19,441 nt of DNA, taken from positions 1-19,441 of the forward strand of contig JAKAJF010000005.1 in NCBI GenBank assembly GCA_021813875.1. Reading direction: 5' to 3'. Made by a program: the position numbers and the translations under genes. The notes beneath the pieces are model-generated. The model did no database searches. It was not told the DNA's origin and saw nothing but the letters and a program-made list of their open reading frames with translations. This stretch comes from a bacterium. Lineage in GTDB: Bacteria > Patescibacteriota > Patescibacteriia > Patescibacteriales > JAKAJF01. Below, piece after piece: positions 12,245 through 18,950 of this stretch. The first letter of the stretch is position 1; the number at the start of each line of letters is the position of its first letter.

Positions 12245-12628
12245 TTAGGGCAGATATTTCTTGAACGCCTTTTCTTTTTCGGCCTCTTCTTTCCTTTTTA
12301 ATTTACAGAACAGACCCTTAAAGATGAGACCGGCCCAAACAATCATGGAGATCAACCATAGCAAGAACCAGAAACGGGCCGAAAGAAAGGGCACCAGTTC
12401 GTAATTCAAGAACCAGAGCGCCAGACCGATGATGAAGTTGCTCAAAGAAAACCCATATAAGCTGTTCCAGAGTTTCGCCTGGGGATTTTTCGGATTCTTC
12501 TTAAGGATGAAAAAAACAACCGCGCAGACGGCGATGACAGCCAAGAACGCCAGAAAGACGGTCTTCGTAGCCGGACTTAAAAGGCCGGGGCGGAGATTGA
12601 ACCAGAAAGAAAGTGAAAATAAGGACAT
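12245..12628 (-). CDS. membrane protein of unknown function
   Basis: 127 aa. Three to four hydrophobic segments: about 23-43 (TVFLAFLAVIAVCAVVFFIL), 56-72, 79-98 and 86-107 (the last two nearly continuous). The charged tail KLKRKEEAEKEKAFKKYLP (about 109-127) would be cytoplasmic. The ATG lies two bases after the stop of the methyltransferase gene (TAA-AT-ATG). I do not recognise the family. Second gene of the operon reading from 13185 to 11534. Confidence 0.75.
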   Translation of the reverse strand: MSLFSLSFWFNLRPGLLSPATKTVFLAFLAVIAVCAVVFFILKKNPKNPQAKLWNSLYGFSLSNFIIGLALWFLNYELVPFLSARFWFLLWLISMIVWAGLIFKGLFCKLKRKEEAEKEKAFKKYLP

Positions 12629-12630
12629 AT

Positions 12631-13185
12631 TTATAATTTAGTAAAAATCAAACCGTAATGATAAGAACCGGCCTCAAACTCTTCTTCGAACTTCAAACCC
12701 AGCTTACCGGCGGCGGCCTTTAAAGAATCCATCTTCACCCTTTCTTCCGCGGGCGGGCCGAAGGGGGCTGAAACGTTCTTCCATTCGACCACCGCCAAGC
12801 GGCCGCCCTTCTTCAACATCCTAATGGATTCCCGTAAAATTTCAACCCGTTTATGGGATTGGTAAAGGGTATTGACCAGAAGGCCAACATCCAGGCTGCC
12901 CGCCTCGATCTTAGTGGCCCCGAATATCTCCAAGTTGCTCCAGACCGTCTCGATGTTTTCAATCCGCTCCTGCCTGATCCGCTTTTTCATGTTTTCCAAG
13001 ACGGTCTTCAGGATATCCACCGCGTAGACCCGCCCGTTCCGCCCGACGATCTTTGCCGGCGGAAAGACGAAATATCCGGAAGAGCCGCAGCCCAAATCAG
13101 CCACCTTCATCTTATCTTCGACTCCGGCTTTAGTTAAGATCAAATTGACATCGACTAAGGCATTGCCTCCCGATACCTTGTTCAT
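12631..13185 (-). CDS. class I SAM-dependent methyltransferase
   Basis: 184 aa. Rossmann-fold motif I is VADLGCGSSGYF (28-39); motif II ends in VYAVDIL (52-58, Asp binding the SAM ribose); LDVGLLVNTLYQS (about 98-110) and MLKKGGRLAVVEWK (about 123-136) are the post-motif strands. The layout is that of the UbiE/Methyltransf_11/31 group. The substrate cannot be told. The upstream promoter TTGTTT, 17 bp, TATAAT (13213-13241) gives a leader of about 20 bases with no SD. First gene of the operon with two membrane proteins and yraN. Confidence 0.85.
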   Translation of the reverse strand: MNKVSGGNALVDVNLILTKAGVEDKMKVADLGCGSSGYFVFPPAKIVGRNGRVYAVDILKTVLENMKKRIRQERIENIETVWSNLEIFGATKIEAGSLDVGLLVNTLYQSHKRVEILRESIRMLKKGGRLAVVEWKNVSAPFGPPAEERVKMDSLKAAAGKLGLKFEEEFEAGSYHYGLIFTKL

Positions 13186-13212
13186 ATTTTATGTTTTTAA
13201 TTATTTACTTTA

Positions 13213-13241
13213 ATTATAAGAAATTTTTTGCCTTAAAACAA
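13213..13241 (-). promoter_or_regulatory. promoter of the methyltransferase operon
   Basis: -35 TTGTTT (13236-13241), 17-bp spacer, consensus -10 TATAAT (13213-13218). Predicted start near 13206. Confidence 0.6.
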
Positions 13242-13250
13242 GAATGTTCC

Positions 13251-13280
13251 ATAAAAAAGCGGCCGCCGAAGCAAGCCGCT
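13251..13280 (-). terminator. terminator of leuA
   Basis: AGCGGC and GCCGCT arms (13258-13263 with 13275-13280), followed on the minus strand by TTTTTTATGG; overlaps the leuA stop. Confidence 0.85.
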
Positions 13281-14823
13281 AAGAAATCTGTTTTCCGTTC
13301 TGCCTCCCTTTCTTTATCGATTCCAATTTATTCAGGGCATCGACATAGGCCAGGACCGATCCTTCGATGATGTTGGTGTGGTAGCTGTGGCCGCTTACTT
13401 GGAGCTTATTCTCCCTGAGGACCGCCACCACCTCTCCCTGAGCATCCGTGCCCGGGGTTATCGCCTTGACCTCATAGTTGATCAGCTGGGCGCCCGACCC
13501 GGTCAGGCTCTTGATCGCCTTATAGGCGGCGTCCACCGGCCCATCGCCCGTGTCTTGGGTGCGCAATCTCTCTCTCCCCACCGCAAGCTCCAGATAGGCG
13601 CTGTGAGGAGAGTCGGTGCCGCCGCTGGTGTGCAGGTGGAGAAGCTTGTAGACGGCCGGAATGCGGTAGATGGTTTCGGCGACTATGGCTTCAAGGTCCT
13701 CGTCGAAGACCTCTTCCTTCTTGTCCGCCAACTCCTTGAAAGCCGCGAAGACCTTGTCGAGCTGCTCATCCTTCAGGTCGTAACCCAGTTCCTTGAGCCT
13801 GACCTGGATACCATGGCGGCCGGAATGCTTCCCGAGCACGAGCTTGGTCGCCCCCGCGCCCACCGATTCCGGCGTCATGATCTCATAGGTCGACTTCTCT
13901 TTCAAAAAGCCGTCCTGATGAATACCGGACTCATGGGCGAAGGCATTGTGGCCGACGACGGCCTTGTTCGCCTGGACGTGCATGCCGGTGATGCCTCGGA
14001 CCAATTTGGAAGCGGCCATTATCTCCTGAGTAGCGATGTCCGTGCGGGCCTCAAAATAAGGTCCCCTCGTCCTTATGGCCATGACGACTTCTTCTAGGGC
14101 GGCATTGCCGGCGCGTTCACCGATGCCGTTGATGGTGCACTCCACCTGGCCGGCTCCGCTCAAGACGCCGGCCAGCGAATTGGAAACCGCGAGCCCCAAG
14201 TCATCATGACAGTGCACTGAGATGGTCGCCTCACCGATATTAGGAACGCGCGCGAACAGGTGCTTGATGAGCTCGCCATATTCCGTCGTAATCGCGTAGC
14301 CGACCGTATCCGGAATATTGACCGTGGTCGCACCGGCCCTGATGACCGTCTCCACCACCCGTGCTAAGAATTCCGGATCGGAACGAGTAGCGTCTTCGGC
14401 GGAAAATTCGACGTCGCCCGTAAACTTTCGGGCGCGCCGGACCGCGGCGGCAGCCATGTCCAAAACTTCGGCCCGGGTCTTCTTTAGTTTGTGCCGGAGA
14501 TGGATGTCTGAAGTGGCGAGAAAGGTATGGATCCTTCCCGCGTTCCGCTCGATGGCCGGCCACAGAGCCTCCGCGGCCAATTCGATGTCTTTTTCCGTCG
14601 CCCGGCAAAGGGCGGCGATGGTCGGGCCCTGGATCTCCTCGGCGATCCGCCGGACCGCCTGAAAATCTCCTTCGGACGCGGCCGGAAATCCGGCCTCGAT
14701 GATGTCCGCCTTCAATTTCACCAATTGCCGAGCCACCCTTAGTTTTTCCTCGATACTCATGGAACAGCCCGGCGATTGTTCGCCGTCCCTCAACGTGGTG
14801 TCAAAAATCTTGATCGTCCTCAT
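13279..14823 (-). CDS. leuA: 2-isopropylmalate synthase
   Basis: 514 aa from the ATG at 14823, which follows an AAAGGGGGA SD; a longer reading runs into the leader. It condenses acetyl-CoA with 2-ketoisovalerate, the first committed step of leucine synthesis. The HMGL-like TIM barrel (about 4-275) begins with FDTTLRDGEQSPG (7-19) and has the metal motif HCH (His204, His206) in SVHCHDDLG, plus GIGERAGNAALEE. A full C-terminal LeuA regulatory domain (about 390-505, with HTSGGTDSPHSAYLEL) makes it IPMS rather than a homocitrate or citramalate synthase, and suggests leucine feedback control. Leu biosynthesis is uncommon in CPR genomes; no other leu gene lies in the window. The leader carries a possible attenuator. 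Confidence 0.95.
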   Translation of the reverse strand: MRTIKIFDTTLRDGEQSPGCSMSIEEKLRVARQLVKLKADIIEAGFPAASEGDFQAVRRIAEEIQGPTIAALCRATEKDIELAAEALWPAIERNAGRIHTFLATSDIHLRHKLKKTRAEVLDMAAAAVRRARKFTGDVEFSAEDATRSDPEFLARVVETVIRAGATTVNIPDTVGYAITTEYGELIKHLFARVPNIGEATISVHCHDDLGLAVSNSLAGVLSGAGQVECTINGIGERAGNAALEEVVMAIRTRGPYFEARTDIATQEIMAASKLVRGITGMHVQANKAVVGHNAFAHESGIHQDGFLKEKSTYEIMTPESVGAGATKLVLGKHSGRHGIQVRLKELGYDLKDEQLDKVFAAFKELADKKEEVFDEDLEAIVAETIYRIPAVYKLLHLHTSGGTDSPHSAYLELAVGRERLRTQDTGDGPVDAAYKAIKSLTGSGAQLINYEVKAITPGTDAQGEVVAVLRENKLQVSGHSYHTNIIEGSVLAYVDALNKLESIKKGRQNGKQIS

Positions 14824-14847
14824 GGATCCCCCTTTCGGCTTATGCTG

Positions 14848-14955
14848 GTTAATAGAACGGTGTTTTAAAAGAACTAACAAAAAACCACCCTTTGAGGGGT
14901 AGCTTCTTGATGATTTTTCTCTTTGCTTCAAGCAAGAATAAATAAGCCACCCCCA
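14848..14955 (-). promoter_or_regulatory. attenuator-like leader of leuA with short leader ORF
   Basis: Terminator hairpin CTACCC/GGGTGG (14884-14889 with 14896-14901) followed by TTTTTG. An earlier segment GGGGTGGC (14945-14952) can pair instead with GCTACCCC (14895-14902), making a competing antiterminator. A 35-codon ORF starts at the ATG at 14953-14955 and contains Leu codons TTA, TTG, CTT in its first nine codons (MGVAYLFLL), where a stalled ribosome could change the folding. The leader ORF has no clear SD. Confidence 0.55.
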
Positions 14956-15006
14956 TCAGGTAGTAACAACAAGCCCAACAAATTTTGACTTATTTTTCTC
15001 ATGAGC

Positions 15007-15666
15007 TTATTTTAGCAGATCCGGACCCTTTGTCAATCCGGCCTCCCTGACGGGAGCGAAGCTGCGGCGATGGATGGGGCAGGGGCCCAACTTTTTCAAG
15101 TTTTCCATGTGCTTCCGAGTGCCGTAACCCTTATGGACCTCGAAACCGTAGCCAGGATATTTCTCGCCCATAGCCTCCATAATCTGGTCACGGGCCACCT
15201 TGGCGATGATGGAAGCGGCAGCGATGGAAAAGACCAGGTTGTCGCCATCGATCACCGCTTCTTGCCCGATGCTCAGATTAGGAATCTTGAAGCGACCGTC
15301 GAGCAGAAGGAAGTCCGGCTTATGTTTCAGGGCGCCCAGAGCTTTCTTCATGGCCAGGAAGCTGGCTTCCAGAATGTTGATCCGATCGATGGTCTGGCAA
15401 TCGCTCATGCCGATGCCGACTTCAAAAAAGTTTTCTTTTATTTCCACGAATAATTGCTCGCGTCTTTTGGCCGTCAGTTTCTTCGAATCCTTGATCAGAT
15501 CCAAAGAGGTCTTCTCCAGGTCTTTAGCTTGGAAAAATTCGGGCCTGAGCGTGACGCAGGCAGCCACTACTGGGCCCGCCAAGGGGCCGATCCCGGCCTC
15601 ATCAACAGCTCCGACTAACCGATACCCGGAACGGAACAGTTTTTTCTCGCGGCCGGAATCCATCAT
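15007..15666 (-). CDS. rnhB: ribonuclease HII
   Basis: 219 aa. Cuts RNA in RNA-DNA hybrids, including single ribonucleotides. The acidic active site is complete: Asp22 and Glu23 in AVDEAGIGPLAGPV, Asp123 in LLLDGRF, and Asp160 in SIIAKVARD. Also typical are DSKKLTAKRRE (60-70) and the C-terminal HKGYGTRKHMENL. One oddity: the usual GRG motif after DE is GIG here (Ile26), and in known RNase HII this loop contacts the 2'-hydroxyl at the junction. The ATG at 15666 lies eight bases after the trxB stop, so the two are co-transcribed. Confidence 0.94.
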   Translation of the reverse strand: MMDSGREKKLFRSGYRLVGAVDEAGIGPLAGPVVAACVTLRPEFFQAKDLEKTSLDLIKDSKKLTAKRREQLFVEIKENFFEVGIGMSDCQTIDRINILEASFLAMKKALGALKHKPDFLLLDGRFKIPNLSIGQEAVIDGDNLVFSIAAASIIAKVARDQIMEAMGEKYPGYGFEVHKGYGTRKHMENLKKLGPCPIHRRSFAPVREAGLTKGPDLLK

Positions 15667-15674
15667 ATCGGAGC

Positions 15675-16643
15675 CTAAACTCGCGGAGCGCTATGGTTGA
15701 CGCTCCGGTCCAGAACCATCTTGGCCGCCTTTCCCTGCTTCAGCTGCAAATATTGGTAAGCGGCCAGGGCGGCGATGGTCGCCTGCCCGCAGGCGATGGT
15801 GATCTGTTTGAATTCGACCTGGGTGACGTCACCGGCGGCGAAGATCCCTTCGGCATTGGTCTGGCATTTCTCGTCTACCAAGATCTGATTGCGGGCATCC
15901 CGCTCGACCAGGTCGGCCACCAGGTCGGTCGAAGCGATGCGGCCGATCTCGATGAAGACGCCGTCGACGGCCTCCTCCCGAATCTCGTCCGTCTGAGAAT
16001 TCTTAATCTTGATCTTTTCCACCTTTTCCCGTCCGACGATCTCCTTGATCTCGCTGTTCAGAAAGATTTCAACGTTCGGACGCGCCTTCACCTCGTCAAC
16101 CACGGTCTCAAAGGCTTTAAACTCTTGACTTCGATGGACCAAAAGAACCTTGGCCGCGATCTTGGAGAGGATCTCAGCGGCATCTAAGGCGGCATTGCCT
16201 CCGCCGACCACAGCTACGGTCTTGTTGCGGAAAAGCGGGCCGTCACAATTAGCGCAATACGAAACCCCCTTGCCGCTCAATTCCGTCTCTCCGGGAATGG
16301 CCAGGCGTCTCGGAGCCAACCCCATGGCGATGATGATGGTCTTGGTCTCGTACTTATCCTTACTAGTATACACGGCGAAGCGGCCCTCGGCCGTCTTTTC
16401 AATCTTTTTGACCTCGTCATTCTTAATTTCCACGCCCAACGACTGGACCTGTTCCTGCATCTTGCCGATCAAATCGAAATTATTAATAGATTTGAATCCC
16501 GGGTAATTCTCGATTTCCGAGGCCCAGACCACCTGCCCGCCGATCTCTCGGCCGACAATTAAAGTTTTCATCTCTCGACGAGAGGCATATATGGCTGCGG
16601 TCATGCCGGCCGGACCGGCGCCAATAATAATTGTATCGTACAT
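15675..16643 (-). CDS. trxB: thioredoxin reductase-like flavoprotein
   Basis: 322 aa from the ATG at 16643; an in-frame GTG two codons earlier is also possible. FAD-binding GAGPAG (8-13), NAD(P)-binding GGGNAA (147-152), C-terminal FAD motif GIFAAGDV. The redox pair is Cys130-Ala-Asn-Cys133, where most bacterial enzymes have CATC. After the second nucleotide fold, the NADPH-phosphate motif HRRxxFRA is replaced by HRSQEFKA (170-177), so the usual Arg that grips the 2'-phosphate is Ser; coenzyme preference could be altered. Reduces thioredoxin (trxA lies about 130 bp upstream) and may feed the DsbD/CcdA-like protein. Its promoter has an inverted repeat. Confidence 0.93.
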   Translation of the reverse strand: MYDTIIIGAGPAGMTAAIYASRREMKTLIVGREIGGQVVWASEIENYPGFKSINNFDLIGKMQEQVQSLGVEIKNDEVKKIEKTAEGRFAVYTSKDKYETKTIIIAMGLAPRRLAIPGETELSGKGVSYCANCDGPLFRNKTVAVVGGGNAALDAAEILSKIAAKVLLVHRSQEFKAFETVVDEVKARPNVEIFLNSEIKEIVGREKVEKIKIKNSQTDEIREEAVDGVFIEIGRIASTDLVADLVERDARNQILVDEKCQTNAEGIFAAGDVTQVEFKQITIACGQATIAALAAYQYLQLKQGKAAKMVLDRSVNHSAPRV

Positions 16644-16660
16644 ATTCACAAGTAATTCAC

Positions 16661-16688
16661 ATTATAAAAATTAGCTAAGATTAGCCAA
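16661..16688 (-). promoter_or_regulatory. trxB promoter overlapping an inverted repeat
   Basis: -10 TATAAT (16661-16666), 16-bp spacer, -35 TTGGCT (16683-16688). An imperfect inverted repeat, TTAGCTAAGATTAGCCAA (16671-16688), fills the spacer and -35 box and could be an operator. Confidence 0.5.
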
Positions 16689-16696
16689 TTTACATA

Positions 16697-16724
16697 GATA
16701 AGTCCACTACTCTCTGGACTTATC
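16697..16724. repeat. perfect 10-bp inverted repeat between trxA and trxB
   Basis: GATAAGTCCA (16697-16706) and TGGACTTATC (16715-16724) with an 8-nt loop. No U tract follows on either strand, so it is not a plain terminator; it lies just upstream of the trxB promoter. Confidence 0.6.
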
Positions 16725-16739
16725 CACTGTTAATTAAAA

Positions 16740-16779
16740 AACGTTTGAAATTTAGAAAGTCCACGCTTTAGTAGACTTT
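16740..16779 (-). terminator. terminator of trxA
   Basis: 9-bp stem AAAGTCTAC/GTGGACTTT (16756-16764 with 16771-16779) overlapping the trxA stop; a TTTTTT run follows after about ten bases on the minus strand, so the hairpin is strong but the U tract is offset. Confidence 0.5.
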
Positions 16780-17095
16780 ATAAATGCTGATTGATGAGTT
16801 CTTGAAGCTGCTCTTTGGTCTGATAACCAACGGTCTGTCCGACCGGCTTTCCGTCCTTAAATAAAATAGTGGTGGGAATACCCATAATTTTATATTTCTC
16901 TGCTACTGATCTGGATTCGTCCACGTTCAGCTTGCCGATCTTTAAATTCTCCTTGGTCTTATTGTCTCTTTCCAGGTCTTCAATGACCGGCCCCATCATC
17001 TTGCAGGGGCCGCACCATTCCGCGAAAAAATCGACCAAAACGACTCCTTTGCTATTTTCCACTTCTTGCTGAAAATTTTCTTCAGTGAAACGCAT
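16778..17095 (-). CDS. trxA: thioredoxin
   Basis: 105 aa, full length. Active site WCGPC (Cys28, Cys31), Asp22 in the buried acid position, cis-proline Pro74 in MGIPTT, and closing glycine in GYQTKEQL. Cytoplasmic disulfide reductase recycled by the neighbouring thioredoxin reductase. Transcribed on its own: a terminator-like hairpin overlaps its stop, and trxB has its own promoter. No SD is seen before the ATG (A-rich upstream). The partial tRNA-Ala copy at 17127 lies only about 30 bases upstream of the gene. Confidence 0.96.
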   Translation of the reverse strand: MRFTEENFQQEVENSKGVVLVDFFAEWCGPCKMMGPVIEDLERDNKTKENLKIGKLNVDESRSVAEKYKIMGIPTTILFKDGKPVGQTVGYQTKEQLQELINQHL

Positions 17096-17126
17096 GTTTT
17101 TTATGAAACAATTCTTTATTTATAGC

Positions 17127-17149
17127 TGTGGACCATAAGGGACTTGAAC
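17127..17149 (-). repeat. duplicate of the tRNA-Ala(GGC) 3' end
   Basis: 23 bases identical to 17302-17324: the 3' acceptor strand, T-arm 3' side and two bases beyond the discriminator. Same orientation, 175 bp downstream of the true tRNA in its reading direction. The match then breaks into a GGGGC-TTTT-GCCCC hairpin (17150-17163). Confidence 0.88.
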
Positions 17150-17303
17150 GGGGCAAAAGCCCCTTAAATCACTTCTTAGTCCTCATGTCTTAAAGCAACG
17201 GGCTTTCTTTTAATGAATTTTATCCAAATTCAAATATAATCACACAAGGATTCTTCGCCCTTAATGGTCGATTTTCTTACTGACCAATGCCAGTAAGAAA
17301 ATG
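17150..17303 (-). pseudogene. possible remnant of a GIY-YIG gene between tRNA-Ala(GGC) copies
   Basis: No intact gene. Two scraps resemble the intact GIY-YIG gene at 1840-2088 in the right order: CGAAGAATCCTTG against CGAAGAATCATTG (12 of 13 bases, the ERRIIE region), and codons for ALRHE against AIKRE near the end. The position relative to the tRNA is the same. The frame is broken and about 100 bases are missing. Short matches, so only suggestive. Confidence 0.3.
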
Positions 17304-17377
17304 TGGACCATAAGGGACTTGAACCCTTGACCTCTTCCATGCCATGGAAGCGCTCTAGCCAACTGAGCTAATGGCCC
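17304..17377 (-). tRNA. tRNA-Ala (anticodon GGC)
   Basis: 74 nt. Acceptor GGGCCAT/ATGGTCC with the G3-U70 alanine identity pair; anticodon stem CTTCC/GGAAG around ATGGCAT with anticodon GGC; T loop TTCAAGT; discriminator A. CCA not encoded. Lies 75 bases after tRNA-Arg, in the same transcript. Confidence 0.97.
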
Positions 17378-17452
17378 ATGTTCTATAAAAAACAATTTTC
17401 CGTCAAGGAGGGGAATAGCCCCTGCGGCCCGTTTCCCCGCCCGCGGTCTTTG
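17378..17452 (-). other. GC-rich spacer between tRNA-Arg and tRNA-Ala
   Basis: Contains hairpin-forming GGGG/CCCC blocks (about 17407-17440) next to an AT-rich stretch; no gene and no clear promoter. Confidence 0.4.
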
Positions 17453-17524
17453 TGCCCTCGGGAGGAATCGAACCACCATTTAGGGCTTAGGAGTCCCCCG
17501 TTCTATCCATTGAACTACGAGGGC
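17453..17524 (-). tRNA. tRNA-Arg (anticodon CCU)
   Basis: 72 nt. Perfect acceptor GCCCTCG/CGAGGGC, D stem GTTC/GAAC, anticodon loop CTCCTAA with anticodon CCT, discriminator A. The anticodon stem has an apparent A-G mismatch at its loop end and the T stem a T-T mismatch, so it is weaker than usual. CCA not encoded. Confidence 0.9.
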
Positions 17525-17581
17525 GAATGGATAATCCTTTAAAACAAAAAAACGAAAACCCCAAAAGGAGTTTACTACTAT

Positions 17582-17610
17582 ATTATATGTCATTTTTCTT
17601 AATTAGTCAA
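17582..17610 (-). promoter_or_regulatory. promoter of the tRNA-Arg/tRNA-Ala transcript
   Basis: -35 TTGACT (17605-17610), 17-bp spacer, consensus -10 TATAAT (17582-17587). Predicted start near 17575, about 50 bases before tRNA-Arg. Confidence 0.75.
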
Positions 17611-17611
17611 A

Positions 17612-17639
17612 TTGCCAACTTCTCTAATTATGTTACAAT
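17612..17639 (+). promoter_or_regulatory. promoter of the bactofilin gene
   Basis: -35 TTGCCA (17612-17617), 16-bp spacer, -10 TACAAT (17634-17639) preceded by TG. Its -35 box lies next to that of the divergent tRNA promoter, so the two polymerases would compete. Confidence 0.45.
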
Positions 17640-17704
17640 ATTTAGAGAAAATATAATTAATTTATCCCCGATGCCTTTGCGCGGGACTGGGGAATAATTT
17701 GCTT

Positions 17705-18076
17705 ATGTTCAACAAAGAAATGGAGAAGGGGGGATTAAAAGACGTGGAAACCGTCATCGGCCCCTCGGTCAAGGTTAAGGGGGACTTCCATGGGCAAGGA
17801 AATATTATTGTCGAGGGAATCGTTGAGGGCAGCATTAAGACCGGCAACAGCCTGTACGTGGGCGATAAGGCCAAAGTAACGGCCAACATCGAAGCCAAAG
17901 ACGCTCGGATTGGCGGCGAGATCGTCGGCAATGTCAAAGTGAAGGGGCATTTAGAGATTGCCGCCAACGCCCGTATCATGGGCGATATCGAGGCGGCCAG
18001 CCTGGCCGTTTCCCGCGGCGCCATCTTAAACGGCAACTGCTCGATGGTGGCTGAAAAAGAGCAAAGAAAGAGCTAA
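17705..18076 (+). CDS. bactofilin
   Basis: 123 aa from the ATG at 17705; a TTG two codons earlier is the other option. After a short charged tail, the sequence is the repetitive beta-helix of bactofilins (about 17-112): TVIGPSVKVKGDFHGQGNI, VEGIVEGSI, ARIGGEIVGNVKVKGHLEI, with Gly spaced at regular intervals. These proteins polymerise without nucleotides into membrane-linked filaments that position wall-modifying enzymes and shape the cell; an M23 peptidase is a common partner and one lies elsewhere in this window. Followed after 11 bases by a diacylglycerol-kinase-like gene, so probably an operon. Family assignment is firm. Confidence 0.9.
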   Translation: MFNKEMEKGGLKDVETVIGPSVKVKGDFHGQGNIIVEGIVEGSIKTGNSLYVGDKAKVTANIEAKDARIGGEIVGNVKVKGHLEIAANARIMGDIEAASLAVSRGAILNGNCSMVAEKEQRKS

Positions 18077-18087
18077 TCTTAGCCATT

Positions 18088-18882
18088 ATGCATGTTTATA
18101 TTTATGATTCGTTCGTGAATCATAAAAAATATAATAATATTTTGGCCCGCATCGAAACCCGGCTGACCGACTTGGGATTGAACGGTAAGATTTGCCGCCT
18201 GGGCGCTATGAAAAACATCAGAGAGATGGTCAAAAGCGAACTGTCCCGAGGAGCCAAAACGATCGTAGCGGTCGGCAACGACCAAACCGTCAGCCAGGTG
18301 CTTAACGCCCTGGCGCAGAGCACCGATCCGGCCCCCTACCAAAAAACCCTTAATCCCACCCCTCCCATGGGCATCATTCCGGTCAATGGCGAAAACAATT
18401 CTATCGCCGCCGCTTTAGGAATAGGGCCGGGAGAGGAGGCCTGTGAAACCCTCTCGGCCCGCCGAGTGGAAAAATTAGATTTAGGGATGGCCAATGATGC
18501 CTATTTTTTATCGACCGCTTCCATCACCAACCAAGGAACGGTGGTCACCATCAAAAATTACTCCGTCGAACTGCTGGAAGAGGGAGAAATCAATATAATC
18601 AACCTGCCTCCGAAAGAAATGGTTTTGCCGAGGGAAGCCATTTTTAACCCTCAGGACGGCTTCTTAGACCTGCTTATCCAGACCAAAAAGAACAAGAAGC
18701 GCCTTTTTGCGGGCGCCCAAGAAATGAGCCAAAGCGTCTTCCCGGTAACTCTTTTGTCTTTGTCTAATGATCGGGGCCGGCCCCTGCTGTTGGACGGGAG
18801 CCTCGAGGTCCGCTCTCCGGCCGAGATCAAGCTTATAAAAAAGAAGTTGAATATAATTGTCGGCAAGGAGAGAAATTTTTAA
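18088..18882 (+). CDS. diverged diacylglycerol/lipid-kinase-like protein
   Basis: 264 aa. The layout follows the DAGK/LCB5 catalytic fold (PF00781): a Rossmann-like N-terminal half (1-112) with TIVAVGNDQTVSQVLNALA (58-76) in place of the nucleotide-binding GGDGTxxEVxN, and MGIIPVNGENNSIAAALGI (94-112) in place of GxxPxGTxNDxAxxxGI. The C-terminal beta-sandwich domain (about 125-255) is also as expected. The changed residues (Gly-Asp-Gly to Asn-Asp-Gln, Asn-Asp to Asn-Asn) may weaken or alter catalysis. Downstream of bactofilin with an 11-base gap; SD weak. The fold is well supported; active lipid phosphorylation is not. Confidence 0.75.
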   Translation: MHVYIYDSFVNHKKYNNILARIETRLTDLGLNGKICRLGAMKNIREMVKSELSRGAKTIVAVGNDQTVSQVLNALAQSTDPAPYQKTLNPTPPMGIIPVNGENNSIAAALGIGPGEEACETLSARRVEKLDLGMANDAYFLSTASITNQGTVVTIKNYSVELLEEGEINIINLPPKEMVLPREAIFNPQDGFLDLLIQTKKNKKRLFAGAQEMSQSVFPVTLLSLSNDRGRPLLLDGSLEVRSPAEIKLIKKKLNIIVGKERNF

Positions 18883-18915
18883 TTTTTGTTTCATAAAAAA
18901 CTTTTCAAAATAAAA

Positions 18916-18950
18916 ACCGCGCCCATCAAAAATGGCGCGGTGCTTTTTTA
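18916..18950 (+). terminator. terminator of the bactofilin operon
   Basis: 8-bp stem ACCGCGCC (18916-18923) and GGCGCGGT (18934-18941), then GCTTTTTTT. It overlaps the last codons of the convergent 62-aa gene. Confidence 0.88.

Noticed and set aside
14884..14955. T-box riboswitch upstream of leuA
   Set aside because: GGGTGG is present but the conserved T-box ACCGCG and the long specifier stem are not; attenuation fits better.
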